From Tritrichomonas musculus (taxonomy: Eukaryota > Parabasalia > Tritrichomonadida > Tritrichomonadidae), in NCBI GenBank assembly GCA_039105265.1, contig JAPFFF010000038.1:620001-684000 (forward strand): a stretch of DNA of 64,000 nucleotides, given 5' to 3'. Below are positions 37,637 to 49,100 of the stretch, piece after piece (positions within the stretch are counted from its first letter, which is position 1; the number at the start of each line of letters is the position of its first letter). Under the pieces are notes generated by a model. The model was not told where the DNA came from and ran no database searches. It was given only the letters and a program-made list of their open reading frames with translations. The position numbers and the translations under genes are program-made.

Positions 37637-39310
37637 ATGTGTGTAGAAACTCAAAAATAACGTATTTTTTTATAATAAAACTTTTGTTATATTTTATTAA
37701 ATAAAGGCAATATTACATTTTTATTGCTATTTTCTTTTTTATTAAACATGTATCAATATAAAAACATAAATTATTTAACGTTTTGGGAGTTCAAGTTTAA
37801 TAATGAATATTGGTGATATTTGGCTCATTTTTGAATATTATCATATTATATCTTATTTAAATATTTTTTGTGTTTATTCAGATGTTTTAGCTTTTTTATG
37901 CTAGGGATTTTTGCTTTTATTTAAAGATATATATGTTTTTAATTTTTTGAAATATGAATATATAAATATTTTTCCAAATACCCAAATAAGTGAAGATTAA
38001 AAATTAATATATCGATTTATTTTCATCTCTAGTATATTTAAAATATAAATATTATTAGATTCGTCTTGATATTTAATAGATTAACTAATCATATAACATA
38101 TCATATCATTATATCACTTTTATAAAAACAAAGCTAGAAAGATGATTGAAAAGATATATTCTTTATTCGAAATTTATTTGCATATTATATATTGTCATAT
38201 ATTTATATTTAAAATTATTTTTCGATTTAATTATAGATATATTTGGATATATAGGAAATAATTTTAAGAAATAATTTCAATAGGAGATAATTTTAGGCAA
38301 TTGAAAATTATAAATCATTTTATCTCATATATTTATATATTTAATACATTTAATATAGCTTTTATTATTGTTATAATATATTTTATATTATTATAAATGC
38401 TTTATACTGATAATTGCATTTTTATTTTAAAAATAAGAATATTTATAAAAAAGCAATTTTTCAATAGTTGAGAAAGGTGAAGTCGTATTGAAAATAAAAT
38501 CATATAACATTTTGAAATATCTGATTATAAAATCTATTAATCTTTTCAATAAACCTTTAATTACCTTTGTGTTTTTAATTAAATATTAGCAATAGAATAT
38601 AAAGCACAAATCCTTTTTTGGTTATAATATGCATCATATCACTTTCAGAAATTATATCACTTTTTTTTTCAATTTATCATATGATTTTTAACATTCAAAA
38701 AATAATCATATAACTCTTTCAATTTTTTTTTTTTAATTATTAAAAGATTAATGAAGTATATAAATATTCCCATAGCATAAAAATATATAAAAATAAATAT
38801 AAACATTATATAAAGATTAATATATAATAAAAAATTCATATTACCTGAGAAAAAACAATTTCAAGTTGATATTTTTTTCAATAAAATATATCACATCTTT
38901 ATTTCAAAAAATAATCTTCAAAAACATTCAAATATGAATTTTGAATTCAAAAAAAAGTATTTTATAATTATTTATATTTTGGTAAATAAATGGATAATTT
39001 AAAATATTATTATTATTATATTATTATTTAATATATTAAAATATAAAAATAAAACAACATATAATTTTATCCAGTTAATAACATAAAATCGTTATTTTAT
39101 CAAATAAAATTTTTCTTTGAAAAATATAACGTGTTTTTTATTTTCAGAATATTCGTATTTTTTAAAAATTAATATATCTTTTCAAATATCCAGTAAAAAT
39201 ATATAAATAAATTTAAAATTCATTAATATATATTTGATAAAATAATATAAAATATATCATGAAATATATATTTTGGCCAATATAAAAAAAGCTTCAGTTT
39301 CTACACACAT
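37637..39310. mobile_element. Non-autonomous DNA transposon, 1674 bp, 8-bp target duplication
   Basis: ATGTGTGTAGAAACT (37637) and its exact reverse complement (ending 39310) form 15-bp terminal inverted repeats. The 8 bases outside are identical on both sides, TTTTTAGT (37629-37636 and 39311-39318). The interior is extremely AT-rich without coding capacity. An 8-bp duplication fits hAT or P-like families, but the ends do not match a consensus I know. It explains over half of the 3.2-kb gene desert here. Confidence 0.8.
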
Positions 39311-39318
39311 TTTTTAGT

Positions 39319-40335
39319 ATCCTTACTTTTCAAAATATGTTTTTTTAAAAAACAATTGGATCTTTTTAATTTATTAAAATAAATAAGAGTTATGGCAAAT
39401 AAAACCTCTGATTTATAACAGTTTAAATATATTTTAAAGTAATAAATGTAAATTTGTTAATCTATATTTCAAGTATACTAGAATTTTAAATAGTATAAAA
39501 ATAAGATAAATTTATTTTTTTAAGTTAAGACGATAAATCAGAAATTTTTTTTGATTTTCTAATAAATTTATCAACTTTTTAAAATTCAATTCAATATTTG
39601 AATTTCCAAAATATTACTTTTGTTTAATAAAAATAGGAAGAGCATAATTGCAAAAGCATATAAAAAATATTAAAAAAAAACTCTTTCACAAAAAGTTTGA
39701 TATTTTATAAAATAAAAAATATTCAAAAAGCCATTTTATTTTTATAATCTTTTCAATTTCGAAAATAAAAACAATTCAATTACTCTCGAAATCTTTTCAA
39801 TTTCAAAATCAAATACTACTCAATTTGACTCCAAATCTTTTCAATTTCAAAAAATAATATGTACGTTTACATTGAAAAAGTAAAAACTTTAATTCCATTT
39901 ATTAAAAAATTGAGCTATCAATATCAGACAAAATTCATATATATTTTTTATTAAAATGCAGAGAAAAAGATGATCAGAAAATGTCCTCAATATCATCAAC
40001 CAATTTTCCATTCAAAATATCATCAATTCACATGAATTTGAATAATGATAATTTTCAATTCAAGTAAATATATGATATATTCATGAAATATATAGTATAC
40101 CTTATTAATATCGGAGAGAGAAAATGATTAGATTAGTGAAATATTGCCTTTTTAAATTGAGAGAAATCCGTTATAAAAAAAATATTCCACTACTCTAATA
40201 AATATGTAATTTATATGAATCCTCAACAATCAAATGATATTATTTATATAAATCATTCAATAGAAAACAAAATATTCAATAAATAAAATGAAAAAAATAA
40301 AATTAATTCAATTAATACAAACTAACTAATCTTTA
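39319..40335. other. Gene-free AT-rich intergenic DNA
   Basis: No gene is seen. A triplicated CTTTTCAATTTC(A/G)AAA word occurs at 39750-39860. Confidence 0.5.
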
Positions 40336-41412
40336 CTAATATTGTATGGATAATGGACCAATAATATCGGAAAGAGCAATAGCAAAAACGATTATTGGTC
40401 TCACCTTTGGATTACATTCAACTTCAAATATTTTCTTTGACATTTTTCTAACAATAAAGGTACATTGATTGGATGAATTTTGAAGAATGAGATTTCTCTT
40501 AGATGCAATTGGAATATGCTTGTAAGCACCTTTATAATTTGCCAAAGAATTTGGTTTTCTTGGTGTCCAATTCATTTTTCTCCCCTCATGAAAAAAGGAG
40601 AGACTTATTGAATAGCGATCACCATTTGGAATAAATTTAATTTTAATATCTTGATCATTAGTTTGAATGACATTACATCCGGCTCGGTTACGATACACTC
40701 GCGCAACATTCTCAACTCTATTCTCACTGATGCGGAAATCGTCCCCTTCACCGATATAAAGTTCATCATCTTTGAATTTTGCCATACAAACTGTTTTTCC
40801 ATCTTTAACTAGGTAATAACGAGGACATTTCATGAAATGATTGTCACTTGTGATTTGATAACAAACAGTATGAACATGAATTCCATTACTGCTTTTCAAA
40901 TCATCGTTATTTTTCTTAATTTCATTATTAATATTTTCTTTCTCTTTTTCATTTCGAGAAAGAATTGACTCAGAACTCTCTTCAAATTCGAGTTCATCCA
41001 GATTTACATGATGACATGGAACCTTTTTTGAGTCTAATTCCAGTTCTAGATAATGATCAGAACCAGATTCATTAAATTGGTTATCCGGAATCACAAAACT
41101 AGGATTCATGTTTGTTTGAATGAAATTAAGGCCAGTATCATAGATTTTATCTGCTTGGAACATTTTAGCTATTAAGCAGATTTCTTCAAGCTCTGAATTT
41201 TGAACATCTGTTGGTAGATTTTGACATATTTTCAGGAAATTTTCAATATTTCTTACTGAGAATATGTCACAATTGATATTTAGACGAATTGAATTAATAT
41301 CAACTGAGTGGTCTACCAAATCACGGAATTTTCTTGATGAATTATAAAGAAGCGCTGGATTAACCATGAAAATTCTATTTTGGTAGTGGACTGGAAATCC
41401 TTGATCTATCAT
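40336..41412 (-). CDS. BTB-like plus Tubby-like C-terminal domain protein
   Basis: A 358-residue protein with two parts. Residues 1-105 resemble the degenerate BTB-like N-terminal module common in trichomonads (FPVHYQNRIFMVNPALLY, SSRKFRDLV, then a BACK-like helix set). A charged, disordered linker follows (about 125-170, Glu/Asn/Lys-rich). Residues about 175-358 resemble a Tubby/LOR-type barrel: MKCPRYYLVKDGKTVCMAKF, YSISLSFFHEGRKMNW, then RKMSKKIFEVECNPKVRPII and VFAIALSDIIGPLSIQY, which matches the end of tubby domains. Tubby domains bind phosphoinositides and membrane cargo; a role as a membrane-linked adaptor is inferred. First ATG at 41412. Family fit is moderate. Confidence 0.65.
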   Translation of the reverse strand: MIDQGFPVHYQNRIFMVNPALLYNSSRKFRDLVDHSVDINSIRLNINCDIFSVRNIENFLKICQNLPTDVQNSELEEICLIAKMFQADKIYDTGLNFIQTNMNPSFVIPDNQFNESGSDHYLELELDSKKVPCHHVNLDELEFEESSESILSRNEKEKENINNEIKKNNDDLKSSNGIHVHTVCYQITSDNHFMKCPRYYLVKDGKTVCMAKFKDDELYIGEGDDFRISENRVENVARVYRNRAGCNVIQTNDQDIKIKFIPNGDRYSISLSFFHEGRKMNWTPRKPNSLANYKGAYKHIPIASKRNLILQNSSNQCTFIVRKMSKKIFEVECNPKVRPIIVFAIALSDIIGPLSIQY

Positions 41413-42034
41413 TATATTTTAAAGTGAAATAAAATAATTTTTTGTTGGAGTTCACAAAATTGTGAGGAAAGATTTTATATTGATTTTTTATTTTCACAAA
41501 AATTGCAATATCATTGAATTTTGAATTACATAAAATTGTGATAAATATCTCCAAAATTTTTGAATTTTTTAAATGGAAATATATATATTTTTTTGTAAGA
41601 AAATAAAATTTATAAAACAAAAAGTATCATTTCTTGGGAAATGGCCCATTACCTATAAAGTAATCATATAATATCATATTATTACAATATAATTAATTGA
41701 ACGGATAAACTTTTCTTCTTTGAATATCAAGAAAGCATTTTATTCTTAACGAAAAATATGACTTTAATAATAAGAAAACCATTTCATCCATGATTTTTTC
41801 TATTATTTTTTTAGAATGAAATAATTTACTTAAAATAATGCAATACCTTTTTTTTTAAAGATCATTATCATTGGCAATGCTATTATTTACAAGTATATAT
41901 ATATATACTCATAATGAAAATCATATTTGATCAACTATTTTAAATTTTATCATTATAAGATATTTGATTGATGAAGAATCAATTGAACATAAAATGAACA
42001 CTTTCTCTTTAATATTTGAACATATAATTATATA
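41413..42034. other. Gene-free AT-rich intergenic DNA
   Basis: No gene or RNA gene is seen; there are only short A/T repeats. Confidence 0.5.
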
Positions 42035-42637
42035 TCAAAAGCATACTTCCTTCAGAATTCTTTGCTTTTTTTTATTACTTTTGTCTGCTCCTATTTTAAC
42101 CAATTTCACTGCAATTTCTTCTTTAATTAAAATCGCTTTACCAGACTTTTGTAAGCAGCCAATTAAATCAATTTCAATGCTAAACTGGCAATTCCAACAC
42201 TTTTTCCATCTAGTAACAAGAATATTAATCATGAATTGCATATTTTACAATTTAAGAAACTTCCATTTGTTACTTTCTTTTTCGCTATTAAGTTTTACAA
42301 TGATTTGGTTCCTTACTTCTTTGGTTTCAGCCTCATTAAGCTCGATTGGATATTGTAATAAATTCACATATTGCTTGTTATTAGATTCTTCAATCTTGAT
42401 ATCTTTTTGGTATAGTATTTCAGGTTCATCAGCAAAATTTCCAATAACAGATATGCCATTTATTGTTGAATTAAGCTTATCTAATAAGCCTTTTCAATAT
42501 TTTTGCCGTTGAAGCCCTTGAACTTGTTCCAAATTCACACTTTGAAGAAGTGCAACTTTGATAATGGTGGAAAATTTGCTTTTGACTAAAAAATTCAATG
42601 TTGTAAAAAATTTCAAAAAGTGTCTTTTTTCCAGCAT
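42035..42637 (-). pseudogene. Decayed unrecognised gene
   Basis: On the minus strand one frame from ATG 42637 (MLEKRHFLKFFTTLNFLVKS) reads as ordinary protein for about 200 codons to 42035 but contains two internal stops. The text between them (GNFADEPEILYQKDIKIEES and others) and after them (LVKIGADKSNKKKQRILKE) has normal amino-acid composition, so this is a former gene rather than noise. I do not recognise the family. The opposite strand is also open for 182 codons (41964-42512), but its translation is low-complexity hydrophobic and looks like the antisense shadow. Confidence 0.55.
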
Positions 42638-42825
42638 AAAAAAAAATAATCAATTCTGATTCTTTTTTTCTTGTAATTTTATCTTTAATACAATTGAATT
42701 CTTTTTTTACGGATTCATTCAATTTCGGTTTATTTAATTCAAATTTTGGGGAATAGAATAATAAACCATTCAATTTTTAAATATTTATTTTAATAGATTC
42801 AATAACACTTTTTTTTCTCTAAGAC

Positions 42826-45800
42826 ATGAGTGAAAATCAACAAGAAGAGAATCAGAATCATCAATTGAAGCAAAATGGCATCATATTTTCAATCAATGAA
42901 GACGAAACTGCGATCGTCATCGGCTGCAATTCGAGAAATGTAAAAATCTTTATTCCATCTTGTGTAAACAGCGAATCAAAAAAATACGATGTGACAAGTA
43001 TCAAATCAGTTCAAAATTTAGAAGATTCGAACAATCGCGAAACTTTTCAGAGCATCACAATTCCATCATCAGTCACAGATCTGAAAGAAGGTTGGTGTAG
43101 CGGCACACCAAAATTAAATCAAGTTAGAATGAGTCCATCCAACCCTCGATATCGTTTTATTGATGAATCAATGATCATTGGAAAAGCAACCAATGAATCA
43201 AATAATTATGAAAATCTTTCTTTCTGTGTTCGAAATATCAACAAGGTCACAATTCCAACTTTTATCAAGCGTATTGATTCATTTGCATTTGCTCAATCAT
43301 TTATTGTGCATGTATCAATTCCAAATAGCATTGAATTTATTGGAAAAAGAGCTTTTTTTAATTGCAAGCAACTTCGATATATTGAAATATCAAAAGAATC
43401 AAAACTTCAAAAGATTGAAGAATCAGCATTCGAAGGAACATCGATTGAACGCATCACAATTCCAAATGAAGTCAAAATTATTGGAAAATGTGCTTTTTCT
43501 TATTGCGTGCAACTTCAATATGTTGAAATTTCAGAGGAATCAAAACTTCAAACGATTGAAGAATCTGCATTTGGCAGTTCAGCAATTAATAGCATTACAA
43601 TTCCAGTATCAACCACTGATTTGAAAGAAGGGTGGTATTTTGTTACACCACAATTAATTCAGGTTAGATTAAATCAGTCAAATCCACGATATCGTTTTAT
43701 TGAAGAAAGAATGATCATTGGAAAACCATCAAATGAACCAAGTGAATTAAATAAATCAGATAACTATGAAAATCTTGTTTTTTGCTATCAAAATATCAGC
43801 ACGATCAAGATTCCTAATTATATAAAGCGCATTGATTCATTTGTATTTTATCAATCATCAATTGCAGATATCACAATTCCAGGTGAAGTCAGAATTATTG
43901 GGAAAAATTCTTTTTCTTTTTGCAGGCAACTTCGACGTATTGAAATTTCAAAAGAATCAAAACTTCAAACGATTGGAGAATCCGCATTCAATTATTCAGG
44001 GATTGAATATATCAGAATCCCATCATCAGTCACAAATATTGGCAAATACGCTTTTTGTAGTTGCAAACAACTTCGACGTATTGAAATTTCAAAAGAATCA
44101 AAACTTCAAAAGATTGAAGAATCTATATTCGAAGGAACATTAATTGAAAGCATCACAATTCCAAACGAAGTCAAAGTTATTGAAAAACGTGCATTTTATG
44201 ATTGTAAGCTACTTTATTATTTAGAATTTTCAGAGGAATCAAAACTTCAAATGATTGAAGAAGAGGCATTTGCACAATCATCACTAGAGTGTATCGCAAT
44301 TCCAAAAGATGTCCAAAATATCGGAAAGCATGCTTTTTATAAATGTCGAAATCTTCAATACATTGGATTTCCAAAAGAATCAAAACTTCAAACAATTGGA
44401 GAAGAAGCATTTGCAAAAACATCAATTAAGAAAATCACGATTCCAAATGACGTCACAAATATTGGAAAAAGTGCATTTTATAAATGCAAACAACTTCAAA
44501 ATGTTGAAATTTCAAAAGAATCGAAACTTCAAACCATCCAAAAATCTGCCTTTGAAAGAACATTAATTGAAAGCATCACAATTCCATCATCAGCAACAGA
44601 TCTGAATGGAGGATGGTGCAATGGTGCATCAGAATTACGACAAGTTGAAGTGAGTCCAACGAATACACGATATCGCTTTTTTAGAGAAGGAATTATTATT
44701 GGGAAACCATCAAATGAATCAAATGAATTAAATAATTATGAAAACCTTGTTTCCTGCATCCAAAATATCAAAAAAATCACAATTCCTAATTTTATCAAGT
44801 GCATTGATTCGTTTGCATTTGCTAAATCAACAATTGTGAATATTACAATTCCAAACAGCGTCATAGTTATTAGAAAAAGTGCTTTTTCTTATTGCAAACA
44901 ACTTCAACATATTGAAATTTCAAAAGAATCAAAACTTCAAATAATTGAAGAATCTGCATTTTATGAAGCACCAATTAAGAATATTACAATTCCAAATGAC
45001 GTCAGAGTTATTGGAAAGTATGCTTTTTCTAGTTGTGAAAAGCTTCGACATATTGAGATCTCAAAAGAATCAAAACTTCAAACAATTGAAGAAGGAGCAT
45101 TCTTATTTTCAGCGATTGAGAATATTACAGTTCCAAATGAAGTCAAAAAAATTGGAAAGCAAGCTTTTTCTTTTTGTGGTAAGCTTCGGCATATTGAAAT
45201 TTCAAAAGAATCAAAACTTCAAACAATTGGAGAAAGAGCATTCAATGTATCATCGATAGGGATAATTACACTTCCAAATGGCGTCAAAAATATCGGTAAA
45301 CATGCTTTCTATAATTGTAATAGTCTTCGACTTGTTGAATTAACAAAAGAATCAAAACTTGAGACGATTGAAGAATCTACATTTTATGAAACATCTATTA
45401 AGAATATTACGATCCCAAATGACGTTAGAATTATAAGCAAACATGCTTTTTATAGATGCGATAAACTTCGACGCGTTGAATTAACAAAAGACTCAAAACT
45501 TCAAATGATTGGAGAAGAAGCATTTGCTGGAACACCAATTAAGAAAATCACAATCCCAGATGAAGTCACATATATAGGAAATCATGCTTTTCATGATTGC
45601 TACAATCTTCAAATTGTTTTATTATCAAAAGAATCAAAACTTGAAACAATCGAAGATTCTGCATTTGAAAAAACACCAATTAAGAATTTCACAATCCCAA
45701 AAAATGTTACAGTCATTGGAATGCGTGCTTTTGCTTTTTGCAAACAACTTCGACGTATTGAAATTTCAAAAGAATCAATGCTTCAAATTATTGAAGAATT

Positions 45801-46005
45801 TGCATTCGCTAAATCATCAATTGAGAGTATCACAATTCCAAGAGAAGTTATTAACATCAAAAAATGCGCTTTTTCTTGTTGCAGCCAACTTCAAATAATT
45901 GAAATCGATGAAAATTCGAAACTAGTTTCAATTGATCAAGATTGGCTACATGAAACTAAAAATGCAATTTTGATGATTCCTTCAAATAAAAGAAATCTTT
46001 TATAA
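42826..46005 (+). CDS. BspA-type leucine-rich repeat (LRR_5/TpLRR) protein
   Basis: A 1059-residue protein built almost wholly of BspA-type 22-24-residue LRRs; the consensus is L+xIEISKESKLQxI-E-AF alternating with I--ITIPN-V--IGK-AF--C. Such proteins form large surface or scaffold families in trichomonads and mediate binding. Three copies of a non-LRR island, starting TDLKEGWC and running through NPRYRF and MIIGK to an RIDSFAFAQS-like end, interrupt the repeats at about residues 84-155, 264-345 and 588-665, giving a three-segment architecture. There is no signal peptide and no transmembrane helix at either end, so secretion would need another route. It ends WLHETKNAILMIPSNKRNLL. The first ATG is at 42826. 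Confidence 0.92.
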   Translation: MSENQQEENQNHQLKQNGIIFSINEDETAIVIGCNSRNVKIFIPSCVNSESKKYDVTSIKSVQNLEDSNNRETFQSITIPSSVTDLKEGWCSGTPKLNQVRMSPSNPRYRFIDESMIIGKATNESNNYENLSFCVRNINKVTIPTFIKRIDSFAFAQSFIVHVSIPNSIEFIGKRAFFNCKQLRYIEISKESKLQKIEESAFEGTSIERITIPNEVKIIGKCAFSYCVQLQYVEISEESKLQTIEESAFGSSAINSITIPVSTTDLKEGWYFVTPQLIQVRLNQSNPRYRFIEERMIIGKPSNEPSELNKSDNYENLVFCYQNISTIKIPNYIKRIDSFVFYQSSIADITIPGEVRIIGKNSFSFCRQLRRIEISKESKLQTIGESAFNYSGIEYIRIPSSVTNIGKYAFCSCKQLRRIEISKESKLQKIEESIFEGTLIESITIPNEVKVIEKRAFYDCKLLYYLEFSEESKLQMIEEEAFAQSSLECIAIPKDVQNIGKHAFYKCRNLQYIGFPKESKLQTIGEEAFAKTSIKKITIPNDVTNIGKSAFYKCKQLQNVEISKESKLQTIQKSAFERTLIESITIPSSATDLNGGWCNGASELRQVEVSPTNTRYRFFREGIIIGKPSNESNELNNYENLVSCIQNIKKITIPNFIKCIDSFAFAKSTIVNITIPNSVIVIRKSAFSYCKQLQHIEISKESKLQIIEESAFYEAPIKNITIPNDVRVIGKYAFSSCEKLRHIEISKESKLQTIEEGAFLFSAIENITVPNEVKKIGKQAFSFCGKLRHIEISKESKLQTIGERAFNVSSIGIITLPNGVKNIGKHAFYNCNSLRLVELTKESKLETIEESTFYETSIKNITIPNDVRIISKHAFYRCDKLRRVELTKDSKLQMIGEEAFAGTPIKKITIPDEVTYIGNHAFHDCYNLQIVLLSKESKLETIEDSAFEKTPIKNFTIPKNVTVIGMRAFAFCKQLRRIEISKESMLQIIEEFAFAKSSIESITIPREVINIKKCAFSCCSQLQIIEIDENSKLVSIDQDWLHETKNAILMIPSNKRNLL

Positions 46006-46122
46006 ATCATTGAATTTCGAATATTAATATTGAATCAATAAAAATTAATATCTTCATATTTTATTTTATTTAGTCATTTATTCATTTCTTTATCATTTTA
46101 TTTGAGCATTGCCCGATGATAG

Positions 46123-49100
46123 ATGCCCGAATATCTGCCCTGGCATTCAATTTCAATTTCCAAAAAACATTTCATTGATCAAACATCATGTCAACTGCAT
46201 TCAATTTCAATTGCCAAAAAACATTTCATTGATCAAACATCATGCCAACTGCATTCAATTTCAATTGCCAAAAAACATTTCATTGATCAAACATCATGTC
46301 AACTGCATTCAATTTCAATTGCCAAAAAACATTTCATTGATCAAACATCATGCCAACTGCATTCAATTTCAATTGCCAAAAAACATTTCATTGATCAAAC
46401 ATCATGTCAACTGCATTCAATTTCAATTGCCAAAAAACATTTCATTGATCAAACATCATGCCAACTGCATTCAATTTCAATTGCCAAAAAACATTTCATT
46501 GATCAAACATCATGTCAACTGCATTCAATTTCAATTGCCAAAAAACATTTCATTGATCAAACGTCATGTCAACTGCATTCAATTTCAATTGCCAAAAAAC
46601 ATTTCATTGATCAAACATCATGTCAACTGCATTCAATTTCAATTGCCAAAAAACATTTCATTGATCAAACGTCATGTCAACTGCATTCAATTTCAATTGC
46701 CAAAAAACATTTCATTGATCAAACATCATGTCAACTGCATTCAATTTCAATTGCCAAAAAACATTTCATTGATCAAACATCATGTCAACTGCATTCAATT
46801 TCAATTGTCAAAAAACATTTCATTGATCAAACGTCATGTCAACTGCATTCAATTTCAATTGCCAAAAAACATTTCATTGATCAAACGTCATGTCAACTGC
46901 ATTCAATTTCAATTGCCAAAAAACATTTCATTGATCAAACATCATGCCAACTGCATTCAATTTCAATTGTCAAAAAACATTTCATTGATCAAACATCATG
47001 CCAACTGCATTCAATTTCAATTGCCAAAAAACATTTCATTGATCAAACATCATGCCAACTGCATTCAATTTCAATTGCCAAAAAACATTTCATTGATCAA
47101 ACATCATGCCAACTGCATTCAATTTCAATTGTCAAAAAACATTTCATTGATCAAACATCATGTCAACTGCATTCAATTTCAATTGCCAAAAAACATTTCA
47201 TTGATCAAACATCATGCCAACTGCATTCAATTTCAATTGCCAAAAAACATTTCATTGATCAAACATCATGTCAACTGCATTCAATTTCAATTGCCAAAAA
47301 ACATTTCATTGATCAAACATCATGTCAACTGCATTCAATTTCAATTGCCAAAAAACATTTCATTGATCAAACGTCATTTCAACTGCATTCAATTTCAATT
47401 GCCAAAAAACATTTCATTGATCAAACATCATGTCAACTGCATTCAATTTCAATTGCCAAAAAACATTTCATTGATCAAACATCATGTCAACTGCATTCAA
47501 TTTCAATTGCCAAAAAACATTTCATTGATCAAACATCATGCCAACTGCATTCAATTTCAATTGCCAAAAAACATTTCATTGATCAAACGTCATGTCAACT
47601 GCATTCAATTTCAATTGCCAAAAAACATTTCATTGATCAAACGTCATGTCAACTGCATTCAATTTCAATTGTCAAAAAACATTTCATTGATCAAACATCA
47701 TGCCAACTGCATTCAATTTCAATTGCCAAAAAACATTTCATTGATCAAACATCATGTCAACTGCATTCAATTTCAATTGCCAAAAAACATTTCATTGATC
47801 AAACATCATGCCAACTGCATTCAATTTCAATTGCCAAAAAACATTTCATTGATCAAACGTCATGTCAACTGCATTCAATTTCAATTGCCAAAAAACATTT
47901 CATTGATCAAACATCATGCCAACTGCATTCAATTTCAATTGCCAAAAAACATTTCATTGATCAAACGTCATGTCAACTGCATTCAATTTCAATTGCCAAA
48001 AAACATTTCATTGATCAAACATCATGTCAACTGCATTCAATTTCAATTGCCAAAAAACATTTCATTGATCAAACGTCATGTCAACTGCATTCAATTTCAA
48101 TTGCCAAAAAACATTTCATTGATCAAACATCATGTCAACTGCATTCAATTTCAATTGCCAAAAAACATTTCATTGATCAAACGTCATGTCAACTGCATTC
48201 AATTTCAATTGCCAAAAAACATTTCATTGATCAAACATCATGTCAACTGCATTCAATTTCAATTGCCAAAAAACATTTCATTGATCAAACATCATGTCAA
48301 CTGCATTCAATTTCAATTGTCAAAAAACATTTCATTGATCAAACGTCATGTCAACTGCATTCAATTTCAATTGCCAAAAAACATTTCATTGATCAAACGT
48401 CATGTCAACTGCATTCAATTTCAATTGCCAAAAAACATTTCATTGATCAAACATCATGCCAACTGCATTCAATTTCAATTGTCAAAAAACATTTCATTGA
48501 TCAAACATCATGCCAACTGCATTCAATTTCAATTGCCAAAAAACATTTCATTGATCAAACATCATGCCAACTGCATTCAATTTCAATTGCCAAAAAACAT
48601 TTCATTGATCAAACATCATGCCAACTGCATTCAATTTCAATTGTCAAAAAACATTTCATTGATCAAACATCATGTCAACTGCATTCAATTTCAATTGCCA
48701 AAAAACATTTCATTGATCAAACATCATGCCAACTGCATTCAATTTCAATTGCCAAAAAACATTTCATTGATCAAACATCATGTCAACTGCATTCAATTTC
48801 AATTGCCAAAAAACATTTCATTGATCAAACATCATGTCAACTGCATTCAATTTCAATTGCCAAAAAACATTTCATTGATCAAACGTCATTTCAACTGCAT
48901 TCAATTTCAATTGCCAAAAAACATTTCATTGATCAAACATCATGTCAACTGCATTCAATTTCAATTGCCAAAAAACATTTCATTGATCAAACATCATGTC
49001 AACTGCATTCAATTTCAATTGCCAAAAAACATTTCATTGATCAAACATCATGCCAACTGCATTCAATTTCAATTGCCAAAAAACATTTCATTGATCAAAC

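Noticed and set aside
41964-42512. Plus-strand frame of 182 codons
   Set aside because: The translation is low-complexity and hydrophobic; the opposite strand has normal protein-like composition despite two stops, so this is its antisense.
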